64,000 nucleotides of DNA from Streptomyces sp. NBC_00878. Its GTDB lineage: Bacteria; Actinomycetota; Actinomycetes; Streptomycetales; Streptomycetaceae. Below, piece by piece: positions 16,960-27,186 of this stretch. The stretch's first letter is position 1; each line of letters begins with the position of its first letter. The stretch lies in assembly GCF_026341515.1 (NCBI RefSeq), contig NZ_JAPEOK010000001.1, positions 7,254,001 through 7,318,000 on the forward strand, given 5' to 3'. A program made the position numbers and the translations under genes. The notes below the pieces were generated by a model that saw nothing but the letters and a program-made list of their open reading frames with translations, did no database searches and had not been told where the DNA came from.

Positions 16960-18084
16960 GTGACCGCGTCCAACGGAGAGGGACCGCACAGCAGGCCCGC
17001 CCAGGTCGACCCTCTCGTCGACCCCCTCACAGGCATGCGCGCCCCGGACGACCCGCCCTGCGACGTCTACCTCACCGGCACCGTCTTCCTCGACATCATC
17101 TTCACCGGCCTCGACTCCGCCCCCGTCCGCGGCACCGAGTCCTGGGCCCGCGGCATGGGATCGAGCCCGGGCGGCGTCGCGAACATGGCGACCGCCCTGG
17201 CCAGGCTCGGCCTCAGGACATCGCTGGCGGCGGCCTTCGGGGACGACCACTACGGGGAGTACTGCTGGGACGCCCTGGAGCAGGGCGAGCACATCGACCT
17301 CTCCACGTCACGCACGGTACCGAGCTGGCACTCCCCGGTGACCGTCTCGATGGCGTACGAGGGCGAGCGGACGATGGTCAGCCACGGACACGAGCCACCC
17401 CCGGAGGAGCCCGCCCCGGACTGCCCGCCCCGCGCGCGTGCGGCCGTCGCCTCGCTCACGCCCGGCACCCGTGCCCCCTGGATCGCCGAGGCCGCGGGCA
17501 AGGGCGCCCGCATCTTCGCCGACGTCGGCTGGGACGACACCGGCCGCTGGGACCTCGCCGCGCTCCCCGACCTGGCGCACTGCGAGGCGTTCCTGCCGAA
17601 CGCCGAGGAGGCCATGCGGTACACGGGCGCCTCGTGTCCCCGCGCGGCGGCCCACGCGCTCACCGAGCACGTGCCGCTCGCCGTCGTCACTCTCGGTGCC
17701 GAGGGCGCGTACGCGGTGGACGGACGGACCGGGGAGACCGCCGAGGTTCCGGCCATCGAGGTCGAGGCCATGGATCCCACGGGCGCGGGGGACGTCTTCG
17801 TCGCCGGGTTCGTCATGGGCACGCTGGCCGGCTGGCCGCTGGCCGACCGGCTCGCCTTCGCGGGGCTCACCGCCGCGCTGTCGGTCCAGGAGTTCGGGGG
17901 GTCCCTGTCGGCCCCCGGCTGGTCGGAGATCGCCGCGTGGTGGCGGCGTGTGCAGTCGTACGACGACCAGGATCCGGCGGCGCTCGGCCGGTACGCCTTC
18001 CTGGAACCCCTCCTTCCGGAAACGACCCGGACCTGGCCCCTGCGGCGGGCCGTACCGACGATCGGATTCCGCAGCTCGGCGTGA
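16960..18084 (+). CDS. PfkB-family carbohydrate kinase
   Basis: 374 aa ribokinase-fold protein. The substrate-side motif GSSPGGVANMATALARLG is near residue 67, and the PfkB C-terminal signature DPTGAGDVFVAGFV, with the catalytic Asp in GAGD, is near residue 270. The family phosphorylates sugars or nucleosides with ATP. The N-terminus is about 25 residues longer than the core fold and hydrophilic. GTG 16960 is preceded by GGGAG at 16950. No adjacent sugar transporter hints at a substrate. Confidence 0.88.
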   Translation: MTASNGEGPHSRPAQVDPLVDPLTGMRAPDDPPCDVYLTGTVFLDIIFTGLDSAPVRGTESWARGMGSSPGGVANMATALARLGLRTSLAAAFGDDHYGEYCWDALEQGEHIDLSTSRTVPSWHSPVTVSMAYEGERTMVSHGHEPPPEEPAPDCPPRARAAVASLTPGTRAPWIAEAAGKGARIFADVGWDDTGRWDLAALPDLAHCEAFLPNAEEAMRYTGASCPRAAAHALTEHVPLAVVTLGAEGAYAVDGRTGETAEVPAIEVEAMDPTGAGDVFVAGFVMGTLAGWPLADRLAFAGLTAALSVQEFGGSLSAPGWSEIAAWWRRVQSYDDQDPAALGRYAFLEPLLPETTRTWPLRRAVPTIGFRSSA

Positions 18085-18094
18085 GCCCGCGGGC

Positions 18095-18215
18095 AGACCC
18101 GCGGGAAGCCACCCTCGGACCCACCGGTGGGTCCGAGCGAAGCCACTGGTGGATCAGCGGGAAGCCACGGGCAGATTCGCATGAGGCCACCGGGGTGCGG
18201 GCGAAAAGTCCTACG
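18095..18215. repeat. Degenerate GCGGGAAGCCAC repeats around a perfect 24-bp palindrome
   Basis: Four degenerate copies of a GCGGGAAGCCAC-like motif (about 18101, 18138, 18158 and 18180) are spaced 20-35 bp apart. Between the first two is a perfect palindrome at 18114-18137 (arm CTCGGACCCACC). The block lies between the pfkB-type gene and phoH. It could be a terminator or a protein-binding array. Confidence 0.65.
18114..18137. terminator. Perfect 24-bp palindrome after the PfkB kinase gene
   Basis: Twelve-base arms CTCGGACCCACC and GGTGGGTCCGAG with no loop. The site is 30 bp after the kinase stop codon, where a terminator is expected; a dimeric regulator site for phoH is the alternative. 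Confidence 0.5.
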
Positions 18216-18313
18216 GCGTTGTCGGTGCCCCGTCGTACTCTTGGAATCACCAGGCTGCCGTACCGGCAAGCGTGCCTCACCGAGGAGGATCAGCAGGCCT
18301 ACAGAGCCGGCCC

Positions 18314-20452
18314 ATGACGCAGACACCCACAGCTCACACCCCCGCACAGGGGCAGTCACGAGCGCAGTTCACCGTCCCGGCCAAGCACCCCATGGTGACC
18401 GTGCTGGGGTCTGGAGACGCCCTACTGCGCGTGATCGAGAAGGCCTTCCCGGCGGCCGACATCCACGTCCGGGGCAATGAGATCAGCGCGGCCGGCGACG
18501 CCCGCGAAGTGGCCCTCGTCCAGCGCCTGTTCGACGAGATGATGCTGGTGCTCCGCACCGGACAGCCGATGACGGAGGACGCAGTGGAACGCTCGATCGC
18601 CATGCTGAGGGCGAGCGAGAACGGGGAGGGTGACGGCCAGGAGACCCCGGCCGAAGTGCTCACACAGAACATCCTGTCCTCGCGCGGCCGCACCATCCGC
18701 CCCAAGACGCTCAACCAGAAGCGGTACGTCGACGCCATCGACAAGCACACCATCGTCTTCGGCATCGGCCCCGCCGGTACGGGCAAGACCTACCTCGCCA
18801 TGGCCAAGGCCGTCCAGGCGCTCCAGGCCAAGCAGGTCAGCCGGATCATCCTCACCCGCCCGGCGGTGGAGGCGGGAGAGCGGCTGGGATTCCTCCCGGG
18901 CACGCTCTACGACAAGATCGACCCCTACCTGCGCCCGCTGTACGACGCGCTGCACGACATGCTCGACCCGGACTCGATCCCGCGGTTGATGGCGGCGGGG
19001 ACTATTGAGGTGGCGCCGCTGGCGTATATGCGGGGTCGGGCGCAGCCTGTCTTCACGAACGTCCTGACACCGGACGGTTGGCGGCCCATCGGTGATCTCC
19101 AGGTCGGTGACCTGGTCATCGGCTCGAATGGTGAGCCGACCCCGGTCCTCGGCGTGTATCCGCAGGGCGAGAGGGACATCTACCGCGTCACGGCCCAGGA
19201 CGGCTCCTGGACCCTGTGCTGCGGCGAGCACCTGTGGACGGTCCGTACGGCCTCGGACAAGCGCCGCAACAAGCCGTGGCGGGTCCTGGAGACCCAGGAC
19301 ATGATCGGCAACCTGCGCGCGGCCCACGCTCGCCGGTACGAGCTGCCGCTACTCACGGCGCCGGTCTGCTTCCCGGAGCGGGAGGTTCCCATGGACCCGT
19401 ACGCGCTGGGTCTGCTCCTGGGCGACGGGTGCCTCACCGGTTCCACCACCCCGTCCTTCGCGACGGCGGATCCGGAACTCGCCCAAGCGCTGGGAGCCGT
19501 GCTGCCCGGTGTCGCGGTGCGGCACAAGGGCGGGCCGAACTACGTCCTCAACCGGGTCAAGTCCTCCGGTGATGTGGTCACTTTGGAGAACCCCGTTACA
19601 GGCGTTCTCCGAGAACTGGACCTCCTGCGCACTCGCTCGCACACCAAGTTCGTCCCTGACGACTACCTGCACAACTCGGTCGAGGTACGGCTGGCTGTCC
19701 TCCAGGGACTGCTCGACTCCGACGGCGGCCCGGTCACTCAGAAGGACCGCACCTGCCGGATCCAGTACGCGACCACGTCGATCCTGCTCCGCGACGACGT
19801 GATCTCGCTCGTGCAATCGCTGGGCGGTGTCGCGTACACCCGTCGCAGGGCTGCCGAGGGCCGCAAGCCGGGTCTCGCGAAAGGGCGGGAGGTGGAGTAC
19901 CGCCACGACGCCCACGTCGTCGACATCCGCCTCCCCGAAGGCATCGAGCCCTTCCGTCTCGCCCGCAAGCGCGACACGTACCACGCGGCCGGAGGCGGCG
20001 GACGCCCGATGCGCTTCATCGACAGCATTGAACCGGCGGGCCGGGAGGAGACCGTATGCATCCAGGTGGCGGCCGAGGACTCCCTCTACGTCACCCAGGA
20101 CTACCTGCTCACCCACAACACGCTCAACGACGCCTTCATCATTCTGGACGAGGCTCAGAACACGAGTCCCGAGCAGATGAAGATGTTCCTCACCCGGCTC
20201 GGGTTCGAGTCGAAGATCGTGATCACGGGGGATGTCACCCAGGTCGACCTGCCGAGCGGGACGAAGTCCGGGCTGCGTCAGGTGCAGGACATCCTGGAGG
20301 GTCTCGACGACGTGCACTTCTCCCGGCTCACCTCCCAGGACGTCGTACGGCACAAGCTGGTCGGCCGTATCGTCGACGCGTACGAGAAGTACGACAGCGA
20401 GAACGGTACGGAGAACGGCACCCACAAGGGCGCCCGTAACAAACGGAAGTAG
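18314..20452 (+). CDS. phoH: PhoH-family ATPase with an in-frame intein
   Basis: 712 codons, of which 360 are an intein; the spliced protein would be about 352 aa, normal for actinobacterial PhoH. Walker A (GPAGTGKT, about residue 152) precedes the insertion, and Walker B (AFIILDEAQNT) follows it directly. PhoH-like proteins are ATPases linked to RNA metabolism and sit beside ybeY in many genomes. ATG 18314 (MTQTPTAHTP) is chosen by homology; GAGGAGG lies rather far upstream. Because the intein interrupts the ATPase just before Walker B, activity should require protein splicing. The gene is followed 12 bp later by ybeY. Confidence 0.95.
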   Translation: MTQTPTAHTPAQGQSRAQFTVPAKHPMVTVLGSGDALLRVIEKAFPAADIHVRGNEISAAGDAREVALVQRLFDEMMLVLRTGQPMTEDAVERSIAMLRASENGEGDGQETPAEVLTQNILSSRGRTIRPKTLNQKRYVDAIDKHTIVFGIGPAGTGKTYLAMAKAVQALQAKQVSRIILTRPAVEAGERLGFLPGTLYDKIDPYLRPLYDALHDMLDPDSIPRLMAAGTIEVAPLAYMRGRAQPVFTNVLTPDGWRPIGDLQVGDLVIGSNGEPTPVLGVYPQGERDIYRVTAQDGSWTLCCGEHLWTVRTASDKRRNKPWRVLETQDMIGNLRAAHARRYELPLLTAPVCFPEREVPMDPYALGLLLGDGCLTGSTTPSFATADPELAQALGAVLPGVAVRHKGGPNYVLNRVKSSGDVVTLENPVTGVLRELDLLRTRSHTKFVPDDYLHNSVEVRLAVLQGLLDSDGGPVTQKDRTCRIQYATTSILLRDDVISLVQSLGGVAYTRRRAAEGRKPGLAKGREVEYRHDAHVVDIRLPEGIEPFRLARKRDTYHAAGGGGRPMRFIDSIEPAGREETVCIQVAAEDSLYVTQDYLLTHNTLNDAFIILDEAQNTSPEQMKMFLTRLGFESKIVITGDVTQVDLPSGTKSGLRQVQDILEGLDDVHFSRLTSQDVVRHKLVGRIVDAYEKYDSENGTENGTHKGARNKRK
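19040..20119 (+). mobile_element. Class 3-like intein with LAGLIDADG homing endonuclease in PhoH
   Basis: 360 residues, inserted after MRGR of PhoH. The first residue is Ala, not Cys or Ser (AQPVFTNVLTPDGW). The intein ends LLTHN, and the +1 extein residue is Thr. Read directly: His64 with Trp66 in block B (GEHLWTV), Cys340 in block F (TVCIQV), and Thr358-His359-Asn360 in block G. Trp, Cys and Thr at these places form the WCT triplet that defines class 3 inteins, where the block F Cys replaces the N-terminal nucleophile. Two LAGLIDADG motifs (LGLLLGDG near 125-132 and LQGLLDSDG near 220-228) indicate an intact homing endonuclease. Confidence 0.92.
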
Positions 20453-20464
20453 ACCAGCGCGACC

Positions 20465-20962
20465 ATGTCGATCGACGTCAACAACGAGTCCGGAACCGAG
20501 GTCGACGAGCAGGCGATCCTCGACATCGCCCGCTATGCGCTCGCTCGGATGCGTATCCACCCGCTCTCCGAGCTCTCGGTGATCGTCGTGGACGCCGACG
20601 CCATGGAGCAGCTGCACATCCAGTGGATGGACCTGCCGGGTCCGACCGATGTCATGTCGTTCCCGATGGACGAGCTCCGGCCGCCGTCGAAGGACGACGA
20701 CGAGCCGCCGCAGGGGCTGCTCGGCGACATCGTGCTCTGCCCGGAGGTCGCCGAGCAGCAGGGCAAGGACGCCGAGACGCAGCACTCCATGGACGAGGAG
20801 CTCCAGCTCCTCGCCGTCCACGGAGTGCTGCATCTGCTCGGGTACGACCATGAGGAGCCGGACGAGAAGGCCGAGATGTTCGGCCTCCAGGCGGCCATCG
20901 TGGACGGCTGGCGTGCGGAGAGGGGCCTGACCGGTCCGTCGCCGGCCCCGACCGTCTCATGA
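20465..20962 (+). CDS. ybeY: YbeY, endoribonuclease for rRNA maturation
   Basis: 165 aa. The zinc-binding motif [11 protein letters not shown] is near residue 120, with the preceding DVMSFPMDE and [12 protein letters not shown] typical of YbeY. It processes 16S rRNA 3' ends and acts in ribosome quality control. Start ATG 20465 lies 12 bp after the phoH stop. The end overlaps the next ATG (ATGA), so phoH, ybeY and the CNNM/CBS gene are translationally coupled. Confidence 0.93.
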   Translation: MSIDVNNESGTEVDEQAILDIARYALARMRIHPLSELSVIVVDADAMEQLHIQWMDLPGPTDVMSFPMDELRPPSKDDDEPPQGLLGDIVLCPEVAEQQGKDAETQHSMDEELQLLAVHGVLHLLGYDHEEPDEKAEMFGLQAAIVDGWRAERGLTGPSPAPTVS

Positions 20963-22263
20963 GCCCCCAACTCGTCCTGGGCGCCATCGCCCTCGTCGTG
21001 GTCGCCTGGCTCGCCGCCTGTGCGGAGGCCGGTCTCGCCCGCGTCTCCAGCTTCCGCGCCGAGGAGGCCGTACGGTCCGGCCGCCGCGGCAGCGCCAAGC
21101 TCGCCCAGATCGCCGCCGACCCGACCCGCTATCTGAACGTGGCGCTGCTCGTGCGCGTCACCTGCGAGATGGCGTCCGCCGCGCTCGTCACGTACGCCTG
21201 CTTGCAGGAGTTCGCCGAGACCTGGCAGGCGCTGGCCGTCGCCCTCGGCGTCATGGTCCTCGTCTCGTACGTGGCGGTCGGCGTCTCCCCGCGCACCATC
21301 GGCCGCCAGCACCCGCTGAACACGGCCACGGCGGCGGCGTACGTGCTGCTTCCGCTGGCCAGGATCATGGGCCCCATCCCGCCCCTGCTCATCCTCATCG
21401 GTAACGCGCTCACGCCCGGCAAGGGCTTCCGGCGTGGTCCGTTCGCCTCCGAGGCCGAGCTGCGGGCGATGGTCGACCTCGCGGAGAAGGAGTCGCTCAT
21501 CGAGGACGAGGAGCGCCGCATGGTGCACTCCGTCTTCGAGCTGGGCGACACGCTCGTGCGGGAGGTCATGGTCCCGCGTACGGACCTGGTGGTCATCGAG
21601 CGCTACAAGACGATCCGGCAGGCGCTGACGCTGGCCCTGCGGTCCGGTTTCTCCCGTATCCCCGTGACCGGGGAGAGCGAGGACGACATCGTCGGGATGG
21701 TGTATCTGAAGGACCTGGCCAGGAAGACGCACATCAGCCGGGACGCCGAGAGCGAGCTGGTGTCGACGGCGATGAGGCCGGCGGCCTTCGTCCCGGACAC
21801 GAAGAACGCCGGCGATCTGCTGCGCGAGATGCAGCAGGACCGCAACCACGTCGCCGTCGTCATCGACGAGTACGGCGGCACGGCCGGAGTCGTCACCATC
21901 GAGGACATTCTCGAAGAGATCGTCGGCGAGATCACCGACGAGTACGACCGTGAGCTGCCGCCCGTGGAGGACCTCGGCGACGACCGCTACCGGGTGACCG
22001 CGCGGCTCGACATCGGAGACCTCGGGGAGCTGTACGGCTTCGAGGCGTACGACGACGAGGACGTCGAGACGGTGGGCGGCCTGCTCGCGAAGGCGCTCGG
22101 GCGGGTGCCCATCGCCGGGGCCTCGTCGGTGGTCGAACTGCCCGACGGGCGCGAGCTGCGGCTGACGGCGGAGGACTCGGCCGGACGCCGGAACAAGATC
22201 GTCACGGTGCTGGTCGAGCCGGTGGGCCCGGCCGAGTCCCCCGAGGAGGAGAAGCCCGAGTGA
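20959..22263 (+). CDS. CNNM/CBS-domain membrane protein (HlyC/CorC family)
   Basis: 434 aa. An N-terminal CNNM (DUF21) domain with several membrane segments (about 1-150) is followed by the linker [18 protein letters not shown], a CBS pair ([32 protein letters not shown]) and a C-terminal CorC-HlyC domain ([14 protein letters not shown]). The family is associated with Mg/Co efflux or resistance, although often annotated as hemolysin. ATG 20959 overlaps the ybeY stop, and its own stop overlaps the GTG of the YjbR-like gene, extending the operon. Confidence 0.9.
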   Translation: MSPQLVLGAIALVVVAWLAACAEAGLARVSSFRAEEAVRSGRRGSAKLAQIAADPTRYLNVALLVRVTCEMASAALVTYACLQEFAETWQALAVALGVMVLVSYVAVGVSPRTIGRQHPLNTATAAAYVLLPLARIMGPIPPLLILIGNALTPGKGFRRGPFASEAELRAMVDLAEKESLIEDEERRMVHSVFELGDTLVREVMVPRTDLVVIERYKTIRQALTLALRSGFSRIPVTGESEDDIVGMVYLKDLARKTHISRDAESELVSTAMRPAAFVPDTKNAGDLLREMQQDRNHVAVVIDEYGGTAGVVTIEDILEEIVGEITDEYDRELPPVEDLGDDRYRVTARLDIGDLGELYGFEAYDDEDVETVGGLLAKALGRVPIAGASSVVELPDGRELRLTAEDSAGRRNKIVTVLVEPVGPAESPEEEKPE

Positions 22264-22619
22264 CCCCGCAGGAGCTGCGCACGTTCTGCCTGTCCTTCAA
22301 CGCGACCGTCGAGGACTTCCCGTTCACCCCGGAGACCTCCGTCTTCAAGGTGCTCGGCAAGCTCTTCGCCCTGACGCGGCTGGACGCGAGCCCGCTCACG
22401 GTGAATCTGAAGTGCGACCCGGATGACGCGGTGCGGCTCCGCGGCGAGTACGAGGGCCTGATCGTCCCGGGCTACCACATGAACAAGCGGCACTGGAACA
22501 CGGTGACGGTTGATGGTTCGCTGCCCGATCGGCTCGTACGGGAGTTGATCGAGGACTCGTACGATCTGGTGGTGGCCGGTCTTCCGCGTGCGGAGCGCCT
22601 TCGCCTGGACCGGTCGTGA
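22260..22619 (+). CDS. MmcQ/YjbR family protein
   Basis: 119 aa, recognisable by VFGK-like and LKCDPDDAVRLRGEYEGLIVPGYHMNKRHWNTV features of the YjbR/CyaY-like fold. The family is annotated as possibly DNA-binding, but the molecular role is unclear. The GTG start overlaps the stop of the CNNM/CBS gene by four bases, so it is cotranslated with that gene. No unusual residues were noticed. Confidence 0.85.
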   Translation: MTPQELRTFCLSFNATVEDFPFTPETSVFKVLGKLFALTRLDASPLTVNLKCDPDDAVRLRGEYEGLIVPGYHMNKRHWNTVTVDGSLPDRLVRELIEDSYDLVVAGLPRAERLRLDRS

Positions 22620-22662
22620 CCCGGTCGCCGCGGAGCGGTCCCACGCTTCGTATGCTCTGGGC

Positions 22663-23016
22663 ATGACCGACAGCACCGCGCTCGATCCCGAGGACCGCAA
22701 GATCGTCACCCTGGCCCGTTCCATCCGGGCTCGCAACGGTGTGCCCGAGGGGGCGGCCGTGCGGGACGAAACCGGCCGTACGTATGCCGCGGGGACCGTT
22801 GACCTGCCCTCCCTGCGGCTCAGTGCGCTGCAGACCGCGGTGGCCATGGCCGTGGCCTCGGGGGCGAAGTCGTTGGAGGCGGGGGCTGTGGTGACCGAGG
22901 CGGGGTCCTTGGCGGACGGCGATCTGGCGGTGGTGCGGGATCTCGGGGGCGTGGGGACGGTTGTGCTGGTTGCGGGGCTGGATGGGGAGGTGCGGGTGAG
23001 GGTGGCCGCGGGCTGA
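22663..23016 (+). CDS. Cytidine deaminase-like protein lacking zinc ligands
   Basis: 117 aa, matching the short cytidine deaminase-like protein often found between ybeY and era in actinobacteria. The expected C-A-E-x-T-A zinc/catalytic motif is replaced by SALQTAVAMAV, and the second P-C-x-x-C motif is absent from VVRDLGGVGTVV. It therefore cannot be a conventional zinc deaminase, and its role is unknown. ATG 22663 follows the YjbR-like gene by 43 bp; a longer frame from 22588 would overlap that gene. The gene ends into a palindromic repeat. Confidence 0.75.
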   Translation: MTDSTALDPEDRKIVTLARSIRARNGVPEGAAVRDETGRTYAAGTVDLPSLRLSALQTAVAMAVASGAKSLEAGAVVTEAGSLADGDLAVVRDLGGVGTVVLVAGLDGEVRVRVAAG

Positions 23017-23200
23017 GGCCTGGGCGGTTTCCTTTCCCCAGCCCCACCCCTTCCCGAAGCTGGGGGCTCCGCCCCCAGGCCCCCGTATCGGCCTGAACGG
23101 CCTCGTCCTCAAACTCCCCCACTCTCGGCTTCTCCCCCACTCTCGGCTTCGCTCGAGCGGGGGGACCCCCATGAGCGGGGGGACCCCCACGACGGGCTGG
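23017..23200. repeat. Composite palindromic intergenic repeat (copy 5) with duplicated nested block
   Basis: Contains CCAGCCCCACCCCTTCCCG, a GGGGGCTCCGCCCCCAG hairpin, GGCCTGAACGGCCTCGTCC and the start of CTCAAAC, and is then interrupted by the nested CTCGGCTTCGCTCGAG block in a partly duplicated form. The remaining part of this 476-bp gap (to 23492) shows no gene; it should hold the promoter of the secreted protein gene. Confidence 0.7.
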
Positions 23201-23492
23201 GACACCACCGGCCAACTTCAGCCACATCCCCCACCCCCGGAAGAATCCCCACCGCTTCTCTTGCAATCCCGAGCCGCTCGCGTATCAATGGACGACAGCT
23301 CTTCCGACGGACCGTCAGATTGGTCGCCGCGCAGCGTGCCGCACCCCGCTCGCGGCGACTGGTCCGTGCGCACGTGACCCCCCGTCCCGTCGCCGACAGA
23401 CAACTGCCCGGCGGCAAGCACGCGTGCCCGCACGACGGCGCGCCCGTCGCACGTCCCCACATGGCAATTCCCGTACAAGGGAAGGAAATCCA

Positions 23493-23969
23493 ATGAGATG
23501 CAAGCGACTCGGAATCGGTGCGGCGTTAGCCGCCGGCACCCTCGCCGCCGGCCTGGCCCTCGCGCCGGGCGCCGCGGCCGTCGTCCCCCAGAGCGCCACG
23601 ATCATCGCCGACTGCGGTGCCTACGGCGGCGGTGAGGCCACCCTCACGGCCACCCAGACCGGCACCTCCGCCACCATCACCCTCAGCTCCTCCGAGATCA
23701 CGTCCCCGCTCGCTCTCGCGGCGGACTCGATCGTCTCCACGCTCACCCTGACGAAGGCGAGCGGCGGCACGACCGCATTCACCGGCACCAAGAACCCCGC
23801 GATGGCCGCGGGCGACGGTGTCTCGGTCGGCCCGCTGACCGGCACCGTGGCGCCTGGCGACACCCTGGAGGCGAACGGCGGCTCCCTGCAGATGGTGATC
23901 TTCGGATTCATCACCGTGACGTGCACGGCGGAGGGACCGCAGTCGCCGGGTCCGTTCGTGTTCGAGTGA
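23493..23969 (+). CDS. Small secreted protein beside the WxL locus
   Basis: 158 aa. A clear Sec signal peptide (MRCKRLGIGAALAAGTLAAG, cut after about residue 29 in the APGAAAV region) precedes a Thr/Ser/Gly-rich, beta-rich mature domain with two Cys (IIADCGAYGG and VTCTAEG) that could form a disulfide. I do not recognise a family. ATG 23493 has GGAAGGA just upstream. It is followed by a hairpin terminator at 24030 and then the WxL-domain gene, so it is likely an independent surface or secreted protein of the same locus. Confidence 0.75.
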   Translation: MRCKRLGIGAALAAGTLAAGLALAPGAAAVVPQSATIIADCGAYGGGEATLTATQTGTSATITLSSSEITSPLALAADSIVSTLTLTKASGGTTAFTGTKNPAMAAGDGVSVGPLTGTVAPGDTLEANGGSLQMVIFGFITVTCTAEGPQSPGPFVFE

Positions 23970-24029
23970 GTCGCGGGCAGTAGCTCCCCTCGCGGTGCCC
24001 CACACCCCCCACGAGCGAGTCGAGCCATG

Positions 24030-24062
24030 GACCGGTGTCGCCTGCGCGCGGCGGCACCGGTC
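24030..24062 (+). terminator. Hairpin terminator after the small secreted protein gene
   Basis: GACCGGTGTCGCC, a 7-nt loop, then GGCGGCACCGGTC: 13-bp stem with one G-T pair. Located 60 bp after the stop codon at 23969. Confidence 0.7.
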
Positions 24063-24275
24063 GTCGCCCTGCCGATCCCTCCAGGGACGGGGGAGGGGTG
24101 AATGACCGCTTCAACTCCCTTGCCCTGCAACGAAGTTGACAGAAACTGATGGCCCATCAGATGGCGTCCCGTGATGCCATTGACTTTTCACACAGCCAAC
24201 ACATCAATGACCTCCTGTCGGCGCGCAAGAACGCGGAAAGAGCCGCTGCGCCCGCATCCTCAGGAGGGGCAAACC

Positions 24276-25601
24276 ATGGGTTCAGGAACCCGAAGACGCC
24301 GCCGCTGGGCGGCACTTCTCGGAGCGACCGCACTCGCGGTCACCGGGGGAGGCGCGCTTGCCTGTCCCGCGAGCGCGGAGCCTCAGCAGGTCGACTTCGC
24401 CACGCACTGCGTTCCGCCGCCCATCGCGGGCATCCCGCCGATCGACGGCACCACCACCGCCAAGATCACGGTGGACAACGCCGCGCCCAAGGTGGGCGAC
24501 ACGGTCACCGTCACGTACACCGTGGTCAAGCCCGCCGCGAGCAACCCCGTCGACATCGCCCTGCCCGCCGACATCATGACGCCCACCGGCAAGGTCACCC
24601 TCGGCGGCGCGCAGACCGGTGACCTCACGGTCGCGGGCCCGAAGAAGAACGAACCGGTACCGGGGAAGGGCGCGTTCCCGTCGTTCTCGATGACCGGCAC
24701 CTTCACGGTCACCGCGCCCGGCGCGATCACCCTCTCGCCCGGCGACTACAACATCCACACCAGTTACATCCTGGAGCTGGACACCCCGTGCACGGTCACC
24801 AACCCGCCCGCCCCCGTCTCCGAGACGGTCACCGCGACGGGCGGCGGACAGACCAACAACCGTGCCATCAGCCTCGGTTCGGCCTCCGGGAAGCCCGGTG
24901 ACGGCGTGACCGTCACGGGTACGAACTTCACCCCGGGCGCCGCCGTCACCCTCGCCGGACGGGCCGGCGCCGCCGAGACCGCCGACAAGGGCACCGCCAC
25001 CGCGAACGCGCAGGGCGCCATCAGCGGCAGCCTGACCGTCAGCGACAAGACGACGACCGGGGTCGTGGCGTACGAGGGGAGTGCCTGGAGCGACGACAAG
25101 GGGGCGGGTCCCGCCGCCTACGTCGTCATCGACGACACGCCTCTCCCGCAAGGCAGCCAGAAGCTCAACTCCTCGGTCAAGGCAGGCACGTTGGCCATGA
25201 CCCAGGCCGGCGACACCGTCGAACTCGCGGCGGTCGACTACGGCAAGGGCGGCTTCTCGCGCGGCTCCCTGCAGACGGTGACCGTCAAGGACTTCCGCGG
25301 CGGACCCGCGGGCTGGTCCCTGACCGGCAAGGTCACCGACTTCGCCGGTCCCGGCGGGGCGAAGATCGACGCCGCCAAACTGGGCTGGACGCCGGTCTGC
25401 GCCACCAAGGCGGGCAGCCCGAGCACCTGCCAGGCCGGTTCGCCCGGCTCGGTCGGCAGCGCGGGAGCGACTCTGGCGTCCACCCCCAACGGCACGCTCA
25501 CCGGTGGTGAGTTCACCGTCGACGCCCGGCTCTCGCTGAACGTTCCGGCGTTCACCCCGCCCGGTGCGTACTCGGGCGTACTGACGCTGACGCTCACCTG
25601 A
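24276..25601 (+). CDS. Secreted WxL-domain protein
   Basis: 441 aa. The signal peptide (RRRRRWAALLGATALAV, cut after PASAE) is followed by a mid-region resembling dehydratase/IPT-type or bacterial Ig-like beta domains (DTVTVTYTVVKP; GDGVTVTGTNFTPG). The C-terminus has the WxL signature WSLTGKVTDF, a later LGWTP, and a terminal YSGVLTLTLT strand. WxL domains attach non-covalently to peptidoglycan. ATG 24276 follows AGGAGGGG. The next gene encodes a DUF916 protein, the recognised partner of WxL proteins. The stop codon lies within the first unit of a 12-bp repeat array. Confidence 0.8.
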   Translation: MGSGTRRRRRWAALLGATALAVTGGGALACPASAEPQQVDFATHCVPPPIAGIPPIDGTTTAKITVDNAAPKVGDTVTVTYTVVKPAASNPVDIALPADIMTPTGKVTLGGAQTGDLTVAGPKKNEPVPGKGAFPSFSMTGTFTVTAPGAITLSPGDYNIHTSYILELDTPCTVTNPPAPVSETVTATGGGQTNNRAISLGSASGKPGDGVTVTGTNFTPGAAVTLAGRAGAAETADKGTATANAQGAISGSLTVSDKTTTGVVAYEGSAWSDDKGAGPAAYVVIDDTPLPQGSQKLNSSVKAGTLAMTQAGDTVELAAVDYGKGGFSRGSLQTVTVKDFRGGPAGWSLTGKVTDFAGPGGAKIDAAKLGWTPVCATKAGSPSTCQAGSPGSVGSAGATLASTPNGTLTGGEFTVDARLSLNVPAFTPPGAYSGVLTLTLT

Positions 25602-25681
25602 TCATCCACCTGAGCACTGGCTTCAGCACTGCACTGAGCACTGGCCTGAGTGCTGGCCTGAGTGATCGTCTGATCAGACGT
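25598..25681. repeat. 12-bp tandem repeat array starting at a stop codon (7 units)
   Basis: Seven 12-bp units of the type CTGAGCACTGGC run from 25598 to 25681. The first unit, CTGATCATCCAC, contains the TGA of the WxL gene. This is the same arrangement as at 10859, with a different unit sequence. Confidence 0.8.
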
Positions 25682-25761
25682 CAGCAGGCATGTGCCATCG
25701 GTGGGTTGGGCGCGCACCCGCCCGCCCACCTCGTCCGATTCGCCACCGGGGGTCCGCACCC

Positions 25762-27067
<1,306 letters not shown>

Positions 27068-27186
27068 TCAGGGCGGAGAGGAAACGGACTCCTGCAGGGC
27101 AGGGCAACAGGCTGGGATTCGCCGCCAGGGCGGATCGCGGTGCCTTCACCAGCAGGTTTGGCCCTTACATGTGAACCCGCTAGCTT

